From Streptomyces sp. NBC_01262 (lineage in GTDB: Bacteria > Actinomycetota > Actinomycetes > Streptomycetales > Streptomycetaceae), in contig NZ_CP108462.1 in the NCBI RefSeq assembly GCF_036226365.1, forward strand, positions 3,080,501 to 3,144,500: a DNA stretch of 64,000 bases, given 5' to 3'. This document shows, piece by piece, positions 7,071 through 17,600 of this stretch (positions within the stretch are counted from its first letter, which is position 1; every line of letters begins with the position of its first letter). The notes under the pieces are model-generated. The model made no database searches. It worked only from the letters and a program-made list of their open reading frames with translations, and was not told where the DNA came from. Made by a program: the position numbers and the translations under genes.

Positions 7071-10000
7071 AGTTCGCTCTCCTCGTCGTCGTCCTGCGTC
7101 GTCCAGGCGACGACGTAGTCCCTGCCCCGCAGTCCGGGCGGATTGCCCGCGCGTTCGTGGCGGACCGGATAGGCGGGTTCCAGGCGCCCCGAGACCACCA
7201 GCCGGTCCGGGGCGTCCGCCGCGATCACGGCGAAGTCCCTCGGCCGCCCCCGGAAGCCGGTGCCCTCCGCCTTCGCGACCGCCTCCTTCGCGGCCCAGAA
7301 GCGGGTGAACCACAGCGCCTCCGGCTCCCCGGTGGCGGCCACGCGGGCGCGCAGCAGCGCCAGTTCGTCCTGGCCGAAGGCGACGGCGAGGGTCTCCGGG
7401 TCGCGCTCGGTGACCTCCTCGATGTCGATCCCGGGCCCGGGGCCGGGGGCGTGCGGCCGTACGAGGGCGACCGCCGCCTCCGCGCGGTGGGCCAGCGAGA
7501 CGTCCAGCGGGGGCAGGGCGCGGCCGTGCAGCCCGGTGACGTACGGGCGGCCCTCGGCGTCGTTGTCCACCCGGATCTCGGCCGGGTAGACGGGCCCCTC
7601 GCCGTGGTCCCAGAGCCACTGCCGTACGGCGTCCTTGGCGGCGATGCGGCCGAGCAGCCACTGGCGGCGGCCGCGCGGGGCGTGCCGCTCGTACTCCGAA
7701 CGCTCGGCGCCGCTCAGGGAGTTGCGCATGATCAGGTCCCGGGAGGCCAGGTCGGGCCACCGCTCGTGGACCAGCGCCCAGCCGCCGGGCATGGCCTGGG
7801 ACAGCGTGTTGCGGTCGGGGAAGCGCTCCACGGGCCTGGTCTGCGGGTCGTTGTCGAAGCGGCGGTCCTGCCAGCCGGTCAGCTCCGCCCACACCGTGCC
7901 TCCGACGGCCAGTTGTACGTCGGCTTCGAGCACGGTGTCGGTGAGGGAGGTGATCCGGATCAGGCACTCCACCTCGGTCCCGGCGGACGGATGCGGCCCG
8001 TGGAAGCGCATCTGCCGCATCTGGACGGGGAAGACCACGGTCCGCTCGGTGCGGGTCGCCATGATCCAGTAGCCGAGGATCTGGCCCACGTTGTCCAGCA
8101 GGGCGCCGGGCGCGGGCGGGGTGGTGATCACGCCGCGTATGTGGGCCTCGCCGATGGCGGTCAGCTCGGTGACCCCCTGGAACGCCGGGCCGTGGAACAT
8201 CCAGCGCTCGTCGTAGAGCTGGGCGGCGGTGTGCTCCGGCGCGCGCTCCCCGGCGGAGTCCTGCATACGCCAGCGGGCGGGCGCCGACCCGGGGTGCCGG
8301 TCGGCCAGCTCGACCACCGCGCGGGCCCGGGGGCCGAAGGACACCGCGAGCCGGCCGGGGGCTTCGGGCACGACGGTGACGGTGACGTCCACCGGCGGGG
8401 TCGCGGTCAGCCACTGGTCGAAGCGGGCGTTGTGCACGGCCACCGCCAGCATGCCGGGGGCGGCCTGCTCGGCCGCGTCCATCATGTGCTGGACGATCGT
8501 GGTGGCCGGGACGACCGGCCAGCGGTCGGCCACATCGGGCCAGCCGGGGCGCTGCGGGAAGAAGCAGTGGTCGAGGAGGTACGGCATCGTGTCCGGGGAC
8601 ACCCGCACGACGCTGCGGCTCTCCTCCTGGGGACCGCGGGGGACGCGGGGGACCCGGGGGACGCTCGGTGCGGCGGGGCGGCGGCTGCCCGCCGCGGTCA
8701 TCAACGCGGCGGCCGTGTCGGTGGTCTCCCGCATCAGCGCGCTCAGTTCGGCGGCGGCCGGGAACCGCCCGGCGAGGGCGTCCAGTGCCGATGCGGCGCC
8801 GTGCGGCGGAGTGCCCGCCCCGGCGGGGGCGGCGCCGGAAGGCACCGTACCCACGGCCGGGGCGGGAACGCCCACGGGTGCGGCCGCAGCGCCGGACCCG
8901 CGGTCTTGTGCCAGCCCGGCCCGCAGAGAGGCCAGGGCCGGACCGGCGAGGGAGACCAGCGCCCCGCTCAGGTCGAGCCGTACGGGCGGCCGGGCGTTTC
9001 GCCGGGGCGCGGCGCCCGCCGTGCGGGGCAGGGCCGGGGCGACGGCCGCACCCTCGGTCCACAGGGCGGTGGCGACGCGGCGTAGCTGGGCGAGGCCGGG
9101 GCGGTGGGGGGAGTTGGCGGTGACGACGAGATGGTCGCGGGGGCCGAGGGTGTCGCCGATGAGGGAGCCGAGCTGGCCGGTGCCGACCTGGACAAAGACC
9201 CGGTGCCCGGCGGCGTACAGGGCCTCGGTCAGCTGGCGGAAGCGGACCGGCTCCAGCAGGTGCCGTACGAACAGCTCGCGCACCGCCGCCTCGGCGGCCG
9301 GGAAGGGCGCGGCGGTCGTGCCCGACCAGACGGGGACGGCGGGCGGGTGCAGCCGGAAGCGGCCCGCCGCCTCGTTGATGGGCCCCAGGTAGGGCGCCAG
9401 CATCGGCGTGTGGAAGCCGGACTGGAAGGGCAGCACCTGGCTGAGCACGCCCTGGGCCCGGAAGGAGCGGACGAACTCCTCGACGGCCGTGTCCGGGCCG
9501 CACACCATGGACTGGTTGGGCGCGTTGTCGTGGGAGAGCACGATGCCGCTGTCCCCACCCGCGAGGGCGGCCAGTACGCGCTCGGCGGGGGCGCCGATGA
9601 CGCCGAAGGCCAGGCCGGGGACGGTGACCGAGTCCGGGTCGAACGCGGCCATGAACTCGCTGACCTCGTCCGCCGCGTAGAGGCCGCCGGCCACCATGGC
9701 GGTCCACTCGCCGACGCTGTGCCCGGCCACCGCGTCCGGGACGACGCCGATCCGGCGCAGGGCGCTGTCGAGCAGCAGGCCGACGGCGACGACCCCGAAG
9801 CCGTGCCGTCCGACGTCGCCGACCCGCGCGGAGCCCGAACCGATGCCGGGCAGGCCGAAGTGGGCGGCCACGTCGTCCACCCGGGGGTCGAAGTCGCCCT
9901 CCAGGCCCGGGAAGACGAAGGCCGTCCGCCCGCCGCCCGCGAGCAGCGGCTCCGGCGAGAACCACAGGTCGCCGCGCCCCCGCCACGCGCGGCCCTTGGC

Positions 10001-11662
10001 CACCGCCCGGCGGGCCAGGGCGAGCCGCTTGGCGGTCGGGTCGACGATGCCGAGCCGGACGCGGCCCGCCTCCGGATGCGTACGGGCCGGGTCGAGGCCC
10101 GCCATGAGCACGGCCGGGTCGTCGGCGTCCAGCAGGGCGGCGAGCCGCTCGGGGCTGTCGGCGGCGAGCATGAGGACGCGCTCGGGCTCGTCCACCGTGA
10201 GCGCCGCCACGGCGCCCGGCGCCTGTTCCAGGACCACGTGGGCGTTGATGCCGCCGAAGCCGAAGGCGTTGACGGCGGCGCGGCGGACGGGCCGGTCGGG
10301 GGTGGTCTCCCAGGGCGTGGCCTTCTCCAGCGTACGGAACCGGGTGGCCGCGAGCGCGGGGTGCGGGTCGTCGCAGTGGAGGGTGGGCAGGAGCATGCCG
10401 TGGTGGACGGCCAGGGCCGCCTTGACCAGGCCCGCGACACCCGCGGCGGGCATGGTGTGGCCGATCATCGACTTGACGGAGCCGATGACCGCCCGCTCGT
10501 CCGTCTCCGCGCCCGGCCCGAACACATCGGCCAGCGTGGCCAGTTCGGCCCCGTCCCCGGCCGGGGTGGCGGTGCCGTGGGCCTCCAGCAGGCCGATCGA
10601 CCCGGCTTCGGCGGGATCGAGACCGGCGGCCCGCCAGGCCTGGCGTACGGCGTGGGCCTGGCCGCCGGGGTCGGGGTTGACCAGACCCGCCGCGCGGCCG
10701 TCGCTGGCGACGCCGGTGCCGCGGATGACGGCGTAGACGCGGTCGCCGTCGCGCTGGGCGTCGGCGAGCCGCTTGAGGACGACCACGCCGGTGCCCTCGC
10801 CGATGAGGATGCCGTCGGCGGCGCGGTGGAAGGGGCGGATGCGCTGGCTCGGGGAAAGCGCGCGGAGCTGGGAGAAGACGCTCCACAGGGTGATGTCGTG
10901 GCAGTGGTGCACTCCCCCGGCGAGCATCAGGTCGCAGCGGCCGGAGGCGAGTTCGCCGACCGCCTGGTCGACGGCGACCAGCGAGGACGCGCACGCGGCG
11001 TCCACGGTGTAGGCGGGGCCGCGCAGGTCGAGGCGGTTGGCGACCCGGGAGGCGGCGAGGTTGGGCACCAGGCCGATCGCCGACTCGGGACTGTCCGGCC
11101 CGAGCCGCTCGGTGAAGGCCTCGCGGACCCGCTCCAGCTGCCCTGGATCGAGGTCGGGCAGCAACTCGCCCAGCGTACGGACGAGTTGCCCGGCGGTACG
11201 GACCCGCTGGTCGAGCCGGACGAGCCCCGGGGTGAGGTAGCCGCCCCGGCCGAGGACGACGCCGATGCGGTGCCGGTCGGGGAGCCGGTCCTCGCCGCCC
11301 GCGTCGGCGATGGCGGCGGCGGCCACGCTGAGTGCGATGAGCTGGTCGGGCTCGGTGCCGGCCACCGAGTTCGGCATGATCCCGAACCGGGTGACCTCCA
11401 CCTCCGCCAGGCCGTCCACGAATCCGCCGCGCCGGCAGTACACCTGGTCGGCGACGGCCGGGCCGGCGGCGGTGCCGGGACGGTAGTAGTCGGCGTCCCA
11501 GCGCCCCTCGGGCACGTCGGTGATCGCGTCCGTGCCGTCCAGCAGGTTCCGCCAGTACGCGGCCAGGTCGGGCGCGCCGGGCAGCAGCACCGCCATGCCG
11601 GTGATGGCGATCGGTGGCGTCCTTGCCATTATTGCCATGCTCATGTCATCCGTGTTTCCCAT
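7067..11662 (-). CDS. Iterative type I synthase, KS-AT-DH-PPTase
   Basis: About 1531 residues. ATG at 11662 is 8 bases after the previous stop; another ATG at 11644 is possible. Domains in order: a ketosynthase (about 10-450) with Cys in VDAACASSL and His in EAHGT and GHT; an acyltransferase (about 560-860, GHSVGE nucleophile); a double-hotdog dehydratase region (about 1020-1330; LLDHCFF, VVPATTIVQHMMD, FHGPAFQG); and a C-terminal Sfp-like phosphopantetheinyl transferase (about 1400-1510; GIDIEEV, WAAKEAVAKAEG). The layout is like PfaC/HglC-type lipid synthases and enediyne PKSs, with its own PPTase to arm the ACPs. The domain set complements the upstream protein, which lacks a DH. Confidence 0.9.
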   Translation of the reverse strand: MGNTDDMSMAIMARTPPIAITGMAVLLPGAPDLAAYWRNLLDGTDAITDVPEGRWDADYYRPGTAAGPAVADQVYCRRGGFVDGLAEVEVTRFGIMPNSVAGTEPDQLIALSVAAAAIADAGGEDRLPDRHRIGVVLGRGGYLTPGLVRLDQRVRTAGQLVRTLGELLPDLDPGQLERVREAFTERLGPDSPESAIGLVPNLAASRVANRLDLRGPAYTVDAACASSLVAVDQAVGELASGRCDLMLAGGVHHCHDITLWSVFSQLRALSPSQRIRPFHRAADGILIGEGTGVVVLKRLADAQRDGDRVYAVIRGTGVASDGRAAGLVNPDPGGQAHAVRQAWRAAGLDPAEAGSIGLLEAHGTATPAGDGAELATLADVFGPGAETDERAVIGSVKSMIGHTMPAAGVAGLVKAALAVHHGMLLPTLHCDDPHPALAATRFRTLEKATPWETTPDRPVRRAAVNAFGFGGINAHVVLEQAPGAVAALTVDEPERVLMLAADSPERLAALLDADDPAVLMAGLDPARTHPEAGRVRLGIVDPTAKRLALARRAVAKGRAWRGRGDLWFSPEPLLAGGGRTAFVFPGLEGDFDPRVDDVAAHFGLPGIGSGSARVGDVGRHGFGVVAVGLLLDSALRRIGVVPDAVAGHSVGEWTAMVAGGLYAADEVSEFMAAFDPDSVTVPGLAFGVIGAPAERVLAALAGGDSGIVLSHDNAPNQSMVCGPDTAVEEFVRSFRAQGVLSQVLPFQSGFHTPMLAPYLGPINEAAGRFRLHPPAVPVWSGTTAAPFPAAEAAVRELFVRHLLEPVRFRQLTEALYAAGHRVFVQVGTGQLGSLIGDTLGPRDHLVVTANSPHRPGLAQLRRVATALWTEGAAVAPALPRTAGAAPRRNARPPVRLDLSGALVSLAGPALASLRAGLAQDRGSGAAAAPVGVPAPAVGTVPSGAAPAGAGTPPHGAASALDALAGRFPAAAELSALMRETTDTAAALMTAAGSRRPAAPSVPRVPRVPRGPQEESRSVVRVSPDTMPYLLDHCFFPQRPGWPDVADRWPVVPATTIVQHMMDAAEQAAPGMLAVAVHNARFDQWLTATPPVDVTVTVVPEAPGRLAVSFGPRARAVVELADRHPGSAPARWRMQDSAGERAPEHTAAQLYDERWMFHGPAFQGVTELTAIGEAHIRGVITTPPAPGALLDNVGQILGYWIMATRTERTVVFPVQMRQMRFHGPHPSAGTEVECLIRITSLTDTVLEADVQLAVGGTVWAELTGWQDRRFDNDPQTRPVERFPDRNTLSQAMPGGWALVHERWPDLASRDLIMRNSLSGAERSEYERHAPRGRRQWLLGRIAAKDAVRQWLWDHGEGPVYPAEIRVDNDAEGRPYVTGLHGRALPPLDVSLAHRAEAAVALVRPHAPGPGPGIDIEEVTERDPETLAVAFGQDELALLRARVAATGEPEALWFTRFWAAKEAVAKAEGTGFRGRPRDFAVIAADAPDRLVVSGRLEPAYPVRHERAGNPPGLRGRDYVVAWTTQDDDEESEL

Positions 11663-11670
11663 GGCTCCGG

Positions 11671-14600
11671 TCACCAGCCCGAGGAGGTGTAGACGACGGT
11701 CCCGGCCGTCTCGTCGCCCCACGCGAGTTCGCGGAGCAGCGCCGCCGTCCCCTCCTCGGGGTCGATGAGCTTGATCCCGCGCCTGGCGTACTCCCGGCCC
11801 AGCTCCGGGCTCACCATGCCGGTGTGGCCGCCGGTGGGCGCCCACGGCCCCCAGTGCACGGTCAGCGCCCGGCGGCCGGTGCGGGCCGACCAGGCGGAAC
11901 CGAGGGTCTCCAGGGCGTCGTTGGCGGCGGCGTAGTCCACCTGGCCGCGGTTACCGAGGGCGGCGGAGATACTGCCGAACAGCACGGTGAACAAAGGCCC
12001 GTTCGGCAGTTCCTCCAGCGCCTCCAGCAGGGTCTCGGCGCCGCTGGTCTTGGTGCCGTAGACGCGCTGGAAGGACTCGGCGGTCTTCTCGGCGATCAGC
12101 CGGTCCTCGATCACCCCGGCCGCGTAGACGACGCCGTCGAGCCGCCCGTGCTCGGCGTGGATCTCCTTGACCGCCTGGAGCGCGGAGTCCGGCTCCCGGA
12201 AGTCCACGCTGCGGTAGCGGGCCTGGCTGCCCAGCGCCCGCAGCTCCTCCAGGGTCGCGTCGATCTCCCGCCGGGCCAGGATCAGTTCGGCCTCCCGGTT
12301 GATCTCGGCCGGTTTCAGGACGCCGCCCGCCCGCGAGGCGAGCGCCGCGCGCAGCGCCGTACGGTCGGTCGCCGCGGCGGTCGCCGGGTCCTCAGGTCCG
12401 GTCGGCGCGGGGGTGCGGCCGAGCAGCTCGATCCGGCAGCGGGAGGCCGAGGCCAGCGCGGCGGCGAACTTCGCGGTGATGCCCCGGGCGCCGCCGACCA
12501 GCAGCACCACGGAGTCCCGGTCCAGCCCGATGGCGGCGGCCTCCGCCGCCCCGTCACCGGCAGGCCCGGCCCCGGTCGTGCCCAGGGCGCCCAGCGGGAC
12601 CTCCGCCATCTCCAGGCCCTGGCGGCCTGACGCGGTACGCAGCACCACCGGCGCCCCGACCGGCGCGAGCAGCTCGGCGACCAGCGCATCGGCGACGGCG
12701 GCGGGCCCGGTGCCGTTCTCGTCCAGCTCGATCACCCGGGCGACGGTCTCCGGATACTCGCGGGCGACGGTACGGAACAGGCCGTGCAGCCCGGCCGACC
12801 GCAGATCGCTCCCGGCGGGGCGTACGGCGAGCAGCCAGCGCGGGCCGCGCCCCAGGGCGGCCTGGAACACGGGAAACGCGTCGGGCAGCACGGGCGGGCG
12901 CCCGGCGGCCAGGGAGTCGAGGTGCAGCACCCCGTCCACCTGCCCGTCGACCTCCGTCAGCACGTGCTCCGCGGCCACGGCGACCGCCACGGCGCCGTAC
13001 GAGGCGAGCCGCGCCGCGACCTCGCCCGCCGCCCCGTCACCGTCCCCGTCCCCGTCCCCGATGAGGACGAACCGCTTCCCCGCGAGCACCGACGCCGGGT
13101 CCGCCCCGGCGCCCCCCGCCTCCAAGGCCACCGGCCGGAGCTGGAACCGCTTCGGCGCCTCGCCGGTGACCGGTGCCTCCTCGGGCACGGGCACCGCTGC
13201 GGGCGCGGGCGTGGGCGTGGGCGCGGCAGTGGTCAGGCGTGCGGTGAGCCACTGCGTCACGGCCGCCGCCGTACGGGCCTTCGCCAGCTCCTCCAGCTCC
13301 GCATCCTCCAGCCCGGCCAAATCCGTGCCACCGCCCGCGCCGAGCCGCCTGGCCAGCTCACCGGCGATCTCCGCCCGCTTGATCGAATCGATGCTCAAAT
13401 CCGCTTCCAGATCAAGATCAGGCTCGATCATGTCCACCGGATAACCCGTACGCTCCGCGATGATCTCCAACACCATCCGCAGCACATCAGGCACCTCAGT
13501 CGCGGCAGGCGTGGCGGGCGCGGGCGTGGTCAGGCGGGCGGTGAGCCACTGCGTCACGGCCGCCGCCGTACGGGCCTTCGCCAGCTCCTCCAGCTCCGCA
13601 TCCTCCAGCCCCGCCAAATCCGTGCCACCACCCGCGCCGAGCCGCCTGGCCAGCTCACCGGCGATCTCCGCCCGCTTGATCGAATCGATGCTCAAATCCG
13701 CTTCCAGATCAAGATCAGGCTCGATCATGTCCACCGGATAACCCGTACGCTCCGCGATGATCTCCAGCACCATCCGCAGCACATCGGGAACGGTTTCGCG
13801 AACGGGCTCCGGCGCTCGCGCGGGTTCGGGCACCAGTTGCAGTACCGGCTGCGGTACCGGTTGCGGCGCGATCGCCGGCGGCGCGGGCCGCTCGCCCGTC
13901 GCCGCCCCGCCGAAGTAGGTCAGCAGGACATCGCGTTGCGCGGCCACCATCTCCCGGCTGGTGCGCAGGAATTCGGAGATCAGAGCATCCGCAGAGGTCG
14001 GGTTCGTCGTCACGGTGGTGGTCTCCAGGACTCGTCGGGCCGGTGCGAGGGCACCCGGGAGGAGTTCTCCGGCGGCGGTGCGGACCAGTTGTCCGTCGAC
14101 CGTCCAGCCGGGCCGCTTCGGCGCCGGGGTACGCCCGGCGTCGACCGCGTCGCGGCCTTGGAACAGCCATCCGGTGCGCACCGGCAGCCCCGCTACGGCC
14201 AGTTGGGCCAGGGCGTCGAGCCAGCCGCGCAGACCGCTGTCCGGGCGCGGCGCGCAGACGACGGTGCGGTGCGGGCGGTCGCCGAGGATCTGCGCGACCA
14301 GCCGCGTCAGTACGGAGCCCGGTCCGGCCTCGACGAAGAGCCGGGCTCCGGCCTCGTACATCGCCTCGATCTGCGCGACGAAGCCGACCGGGGCGCCGAT
14401 CTGGGCGGCGAGCTCCCGCCGTACGGCGTCGGGGTCGTCGCCGTACGGAGCCGCCGTACGGTTGGACCACACCGGGAACTCGGGCGGGCGCACGGCCTGC
14501 CGGGCCAGCGCCGCCGCGAAGCGCTCGCCCGCGCCGGCGACCACAGGGCTGTGGAAGGCACAGGCCACAGGTATGGTTTTCGCTCCCAGCCCCGCCTCGC

Positions 14601-17600
14601 GCAGCAGCCGCACCGCCGCGCCGACCGCCTCCGTCGGCCCCGAGATCACCGTCTGCCGGGGCGAGTTGTGGTTGGCGATGACCACCGAGGCGGGCGCGCC
14701 CGCCTCGCGCAGGGTCCGCCCGACGTCCTCGGCGCCGGCCGCGACCGCGGCCATGGTCCCCGGGTCCTCACCGGCCGCCGCGAGGATCGCCGCCGCCCGC
14801 TCGGAGCTCAGCTCCAGCAGCGTCTCGGGGCCGATCGCACCAGCCGCGCACAGGGCGACCAGCTCCCCGTAGCTGTGTCCGGCCGCCATGTCCGGCCGCA
14901 CCCCGGCCCTGGTGAGCAGCTCGTGGGCGGCGAGTCCGACCATGCCCAGCGCGGGCTGGGCGGCCCGGGTGTCGGTCAGCCCGGCCCGCTGGCGGTCGCG
15001 GCCCTCGTCGTCGAAGGCGGTCGCCGGGTACAGCACGTCGGCGTGCTCGCGGCCGAGTTCCAGGTAGTGCTGCAGCTCGGGGAAGGCGATGAAGGCGTCC
15101 GCGAACATCCCGGGCTGCTGGCTGCCCTGACCGGGGAAGAGGAAGGCGACCTTGCCTTCGGCCGGATGGGGCCCCGCCAGATGGATGCCCGCCGCCGGGT
15201 CGTGCTCTCCGGCCAGCGCCCGGCGCAGCCGGTCGGCCAGCCCGTCCACGTCCGTGGCCACGACCGCCACCTGGACCGGGGCGTGGGAGGCGTCGGACCG
15301 GCGGGAGGCCGCCAGCGCGAGGTCGCGCAGCCGCCAGGGGCGGCCGGGGGCCTCGGCCAGGGCGAGCAGTTGCTCGACGGCCGGCCGGACGGCCGCGAGG
15401 TCCGCCCCACGGAACGTGAGGAGTTCGGCGGGCCAGGCGTCCAGGCCGTGGGCCGGCGGGGCGGTGTCCGCGTAGGCGCTGAGCACCACGTGGAAGTTGG
15501 TGCCGCCGAAGCCGAACGCGCTGAGCCCGGCGATGCGTTCGCGCGCCGGAGCCGCCCAGGGCCGGGCCCGGGTGTGGAAGACGAAGGGGCTCTGCTCCTC
15601 GCGCCAGGCCGGGTTGGGCCGCTCGACATGCAGGGTGGGCGGCTTGACGCCGTGATGCAGGGCCAGGACGGTCTTGATCAGCCCGGCCAGCCCCGCCGCG
15701 CACTTGGTGTGCCCGATCTGCGACTTGACCGAGCCGAGCGCGCAGCTGCCCGCCTTGGCCCCGGCCTCGGCGAACACCTCGCCCAGGATGGTCAGTTCGG
15801 TACGGTCGCCGACCACGGTCCCGGTGCCGTGGGCCTCGACCAGGCCGACGTCGGCGGGCGAGATCCCCGCGTTGCGGTAGGCCCGTTCCAGGGCGGAGCG
15901 CTGCCCTTCGGGCCGGGGGGCGGTCAGGCCGAGCGAGCGGCCGTCGCTGGAGCTGCCGACGCCCTTGATGACGCCGTAGATCCGGTCGCCGTCCCGTTCG
16001 GCGTCGTCGAGGCGCTTGAGGACGACGCAGGCGACGCCCTCGCCCAGCGCGATGCCGTCCGCCGAGCTGTCGAAGGCCCGGGACCGGCCGGTCGGGGAGA
16101 GCGCGTGCACCGACGAGAAGAGCACGTAGTCGTTGATGCCGTTGTGGAGGTCGGCGCCGCCGCACAGGACGACATCGCTGGTGCCGCCGACGAGTTCCTT
16201 GCACGCGACATCGACGGCCGCCAGCGATGACGCGCAGGCGGCGTCCACGGTGAAGTTGGCCCCGCCCAGGTCCAGCCGGTTGGCGATCCGGCCGGAGATC
16301 ACATTGGAGAGCATGCCGGGGAAGGAGTCCTCGGTGAGCCGGGGCAGCTGCTCCTCCAGGCCGTCGGGCACCTTCCCGTAGTAGGACGGCAGCACCGCCC
16401 GCAGCGTGCCCGCGTTGGACAGGTCGCTGCCCGCTTCCGCCCCGAAGACCACCGAGGTGCGCGAGCGGTCGAACGCCCGGCCCCGCTCGCCGTATCCGGC
16501 GTCCTCCAGCGCGCGGCGGGCGGCTTCCAGCGCCAGCAGCTGTACGGGCTCGATGCTGCCCAGCGAAGCCGGCGGAATGCCGTAGCGGAGCGGGTCGAAG
16601 GGGATCCGGGGCAGGAAGCCGCCCCACTTCGACGGGGTCACGCCGTCGCCCTCGGGCGAATAGTGCACGGCGGGGTCCCAGCGGTCGGCCGGGACCTCGC
16701 CGACGGCGTCGTTGCCGCCGATGATGTTCGCCCAGAAGGCGGCGAGGTCGGGAGCCTGCGGGAACATGCAGGCCAGCCCGACGACGGCCACGTCCAGAGG
16801 GGCGGGGGCCGCCGGGCTCCCGGCGTACTCCTCCCCCAGGCTCTCGCGGAGCAGCGCCGCCTGTGCGGCCAGGAACTCCGCCGCGCCGGAGGTCACGGAC
16901 CGGTGCAGCGCACCGATCGTGGTGGTCGCCGAGCGCAGCACGGCCACCTCACCGGCCATGAACATGCCCTCGGCGAGCTGCCGTTCCTCGTCGACGGTGG
17001 TCAGCTCGCCGCTGTCGCCGTCCCGCTCGACCCCCTTGCTCGCGATCCGCAGCCGCCCGACGTTGAGCCGCTCCAGCTCCTCCCAGATCCGCCGGTCGGC
17101 CACTCCGGAGGCGCGCAGCTCCGCCTCGATCTCCCGGAAGCCGTCGCTGAACGGACTGGGTACGCACCGGGTCGCGTGCCCGGGGGCGGTCTCCAGCAGC
17201 GTGGTGCGGGTGGCGGACACGACCTGCCGCTGGAAGAGCGGCTGGACGGCCTCGCCGCCCACCGCCTCCTCGGTGAACAGGTAGGCGGTGCCCATGAGTA
17301 CGCCGACGGCGGCCCCGCGTGCGGTCAGCGGGGCGGCGAGCGCGGCGACCATCGCGGAGGAGCGCTCGTCGTGGACGCCGCCCGCGAAGAACACCTGGAG
17401 GCTTTCCGAGGTAGCGTCGGCGGCGCCGTCCAGGAAGTCCTCGATCACCGCGAGCTGCGCCTCCCACAGGGGGAAGCTGTTGCGCGGCCCCACGTGGCCG
17501 CCGCACTCCGAGCCCTCGAAGATGAACTTGCGGGCCCCGGCCTCCAGGAACTGCCGCAGCAGCCCCGGCGACGGCACATGCAGGAACGTCGCGATCCCGG

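Noticed and set aside
12784..16230. 1148-codon plus-strand frame across the synthase gene
   Set aside because: Antisense shadow of the KS-AT-ACP coding region; no motif, no start signal.
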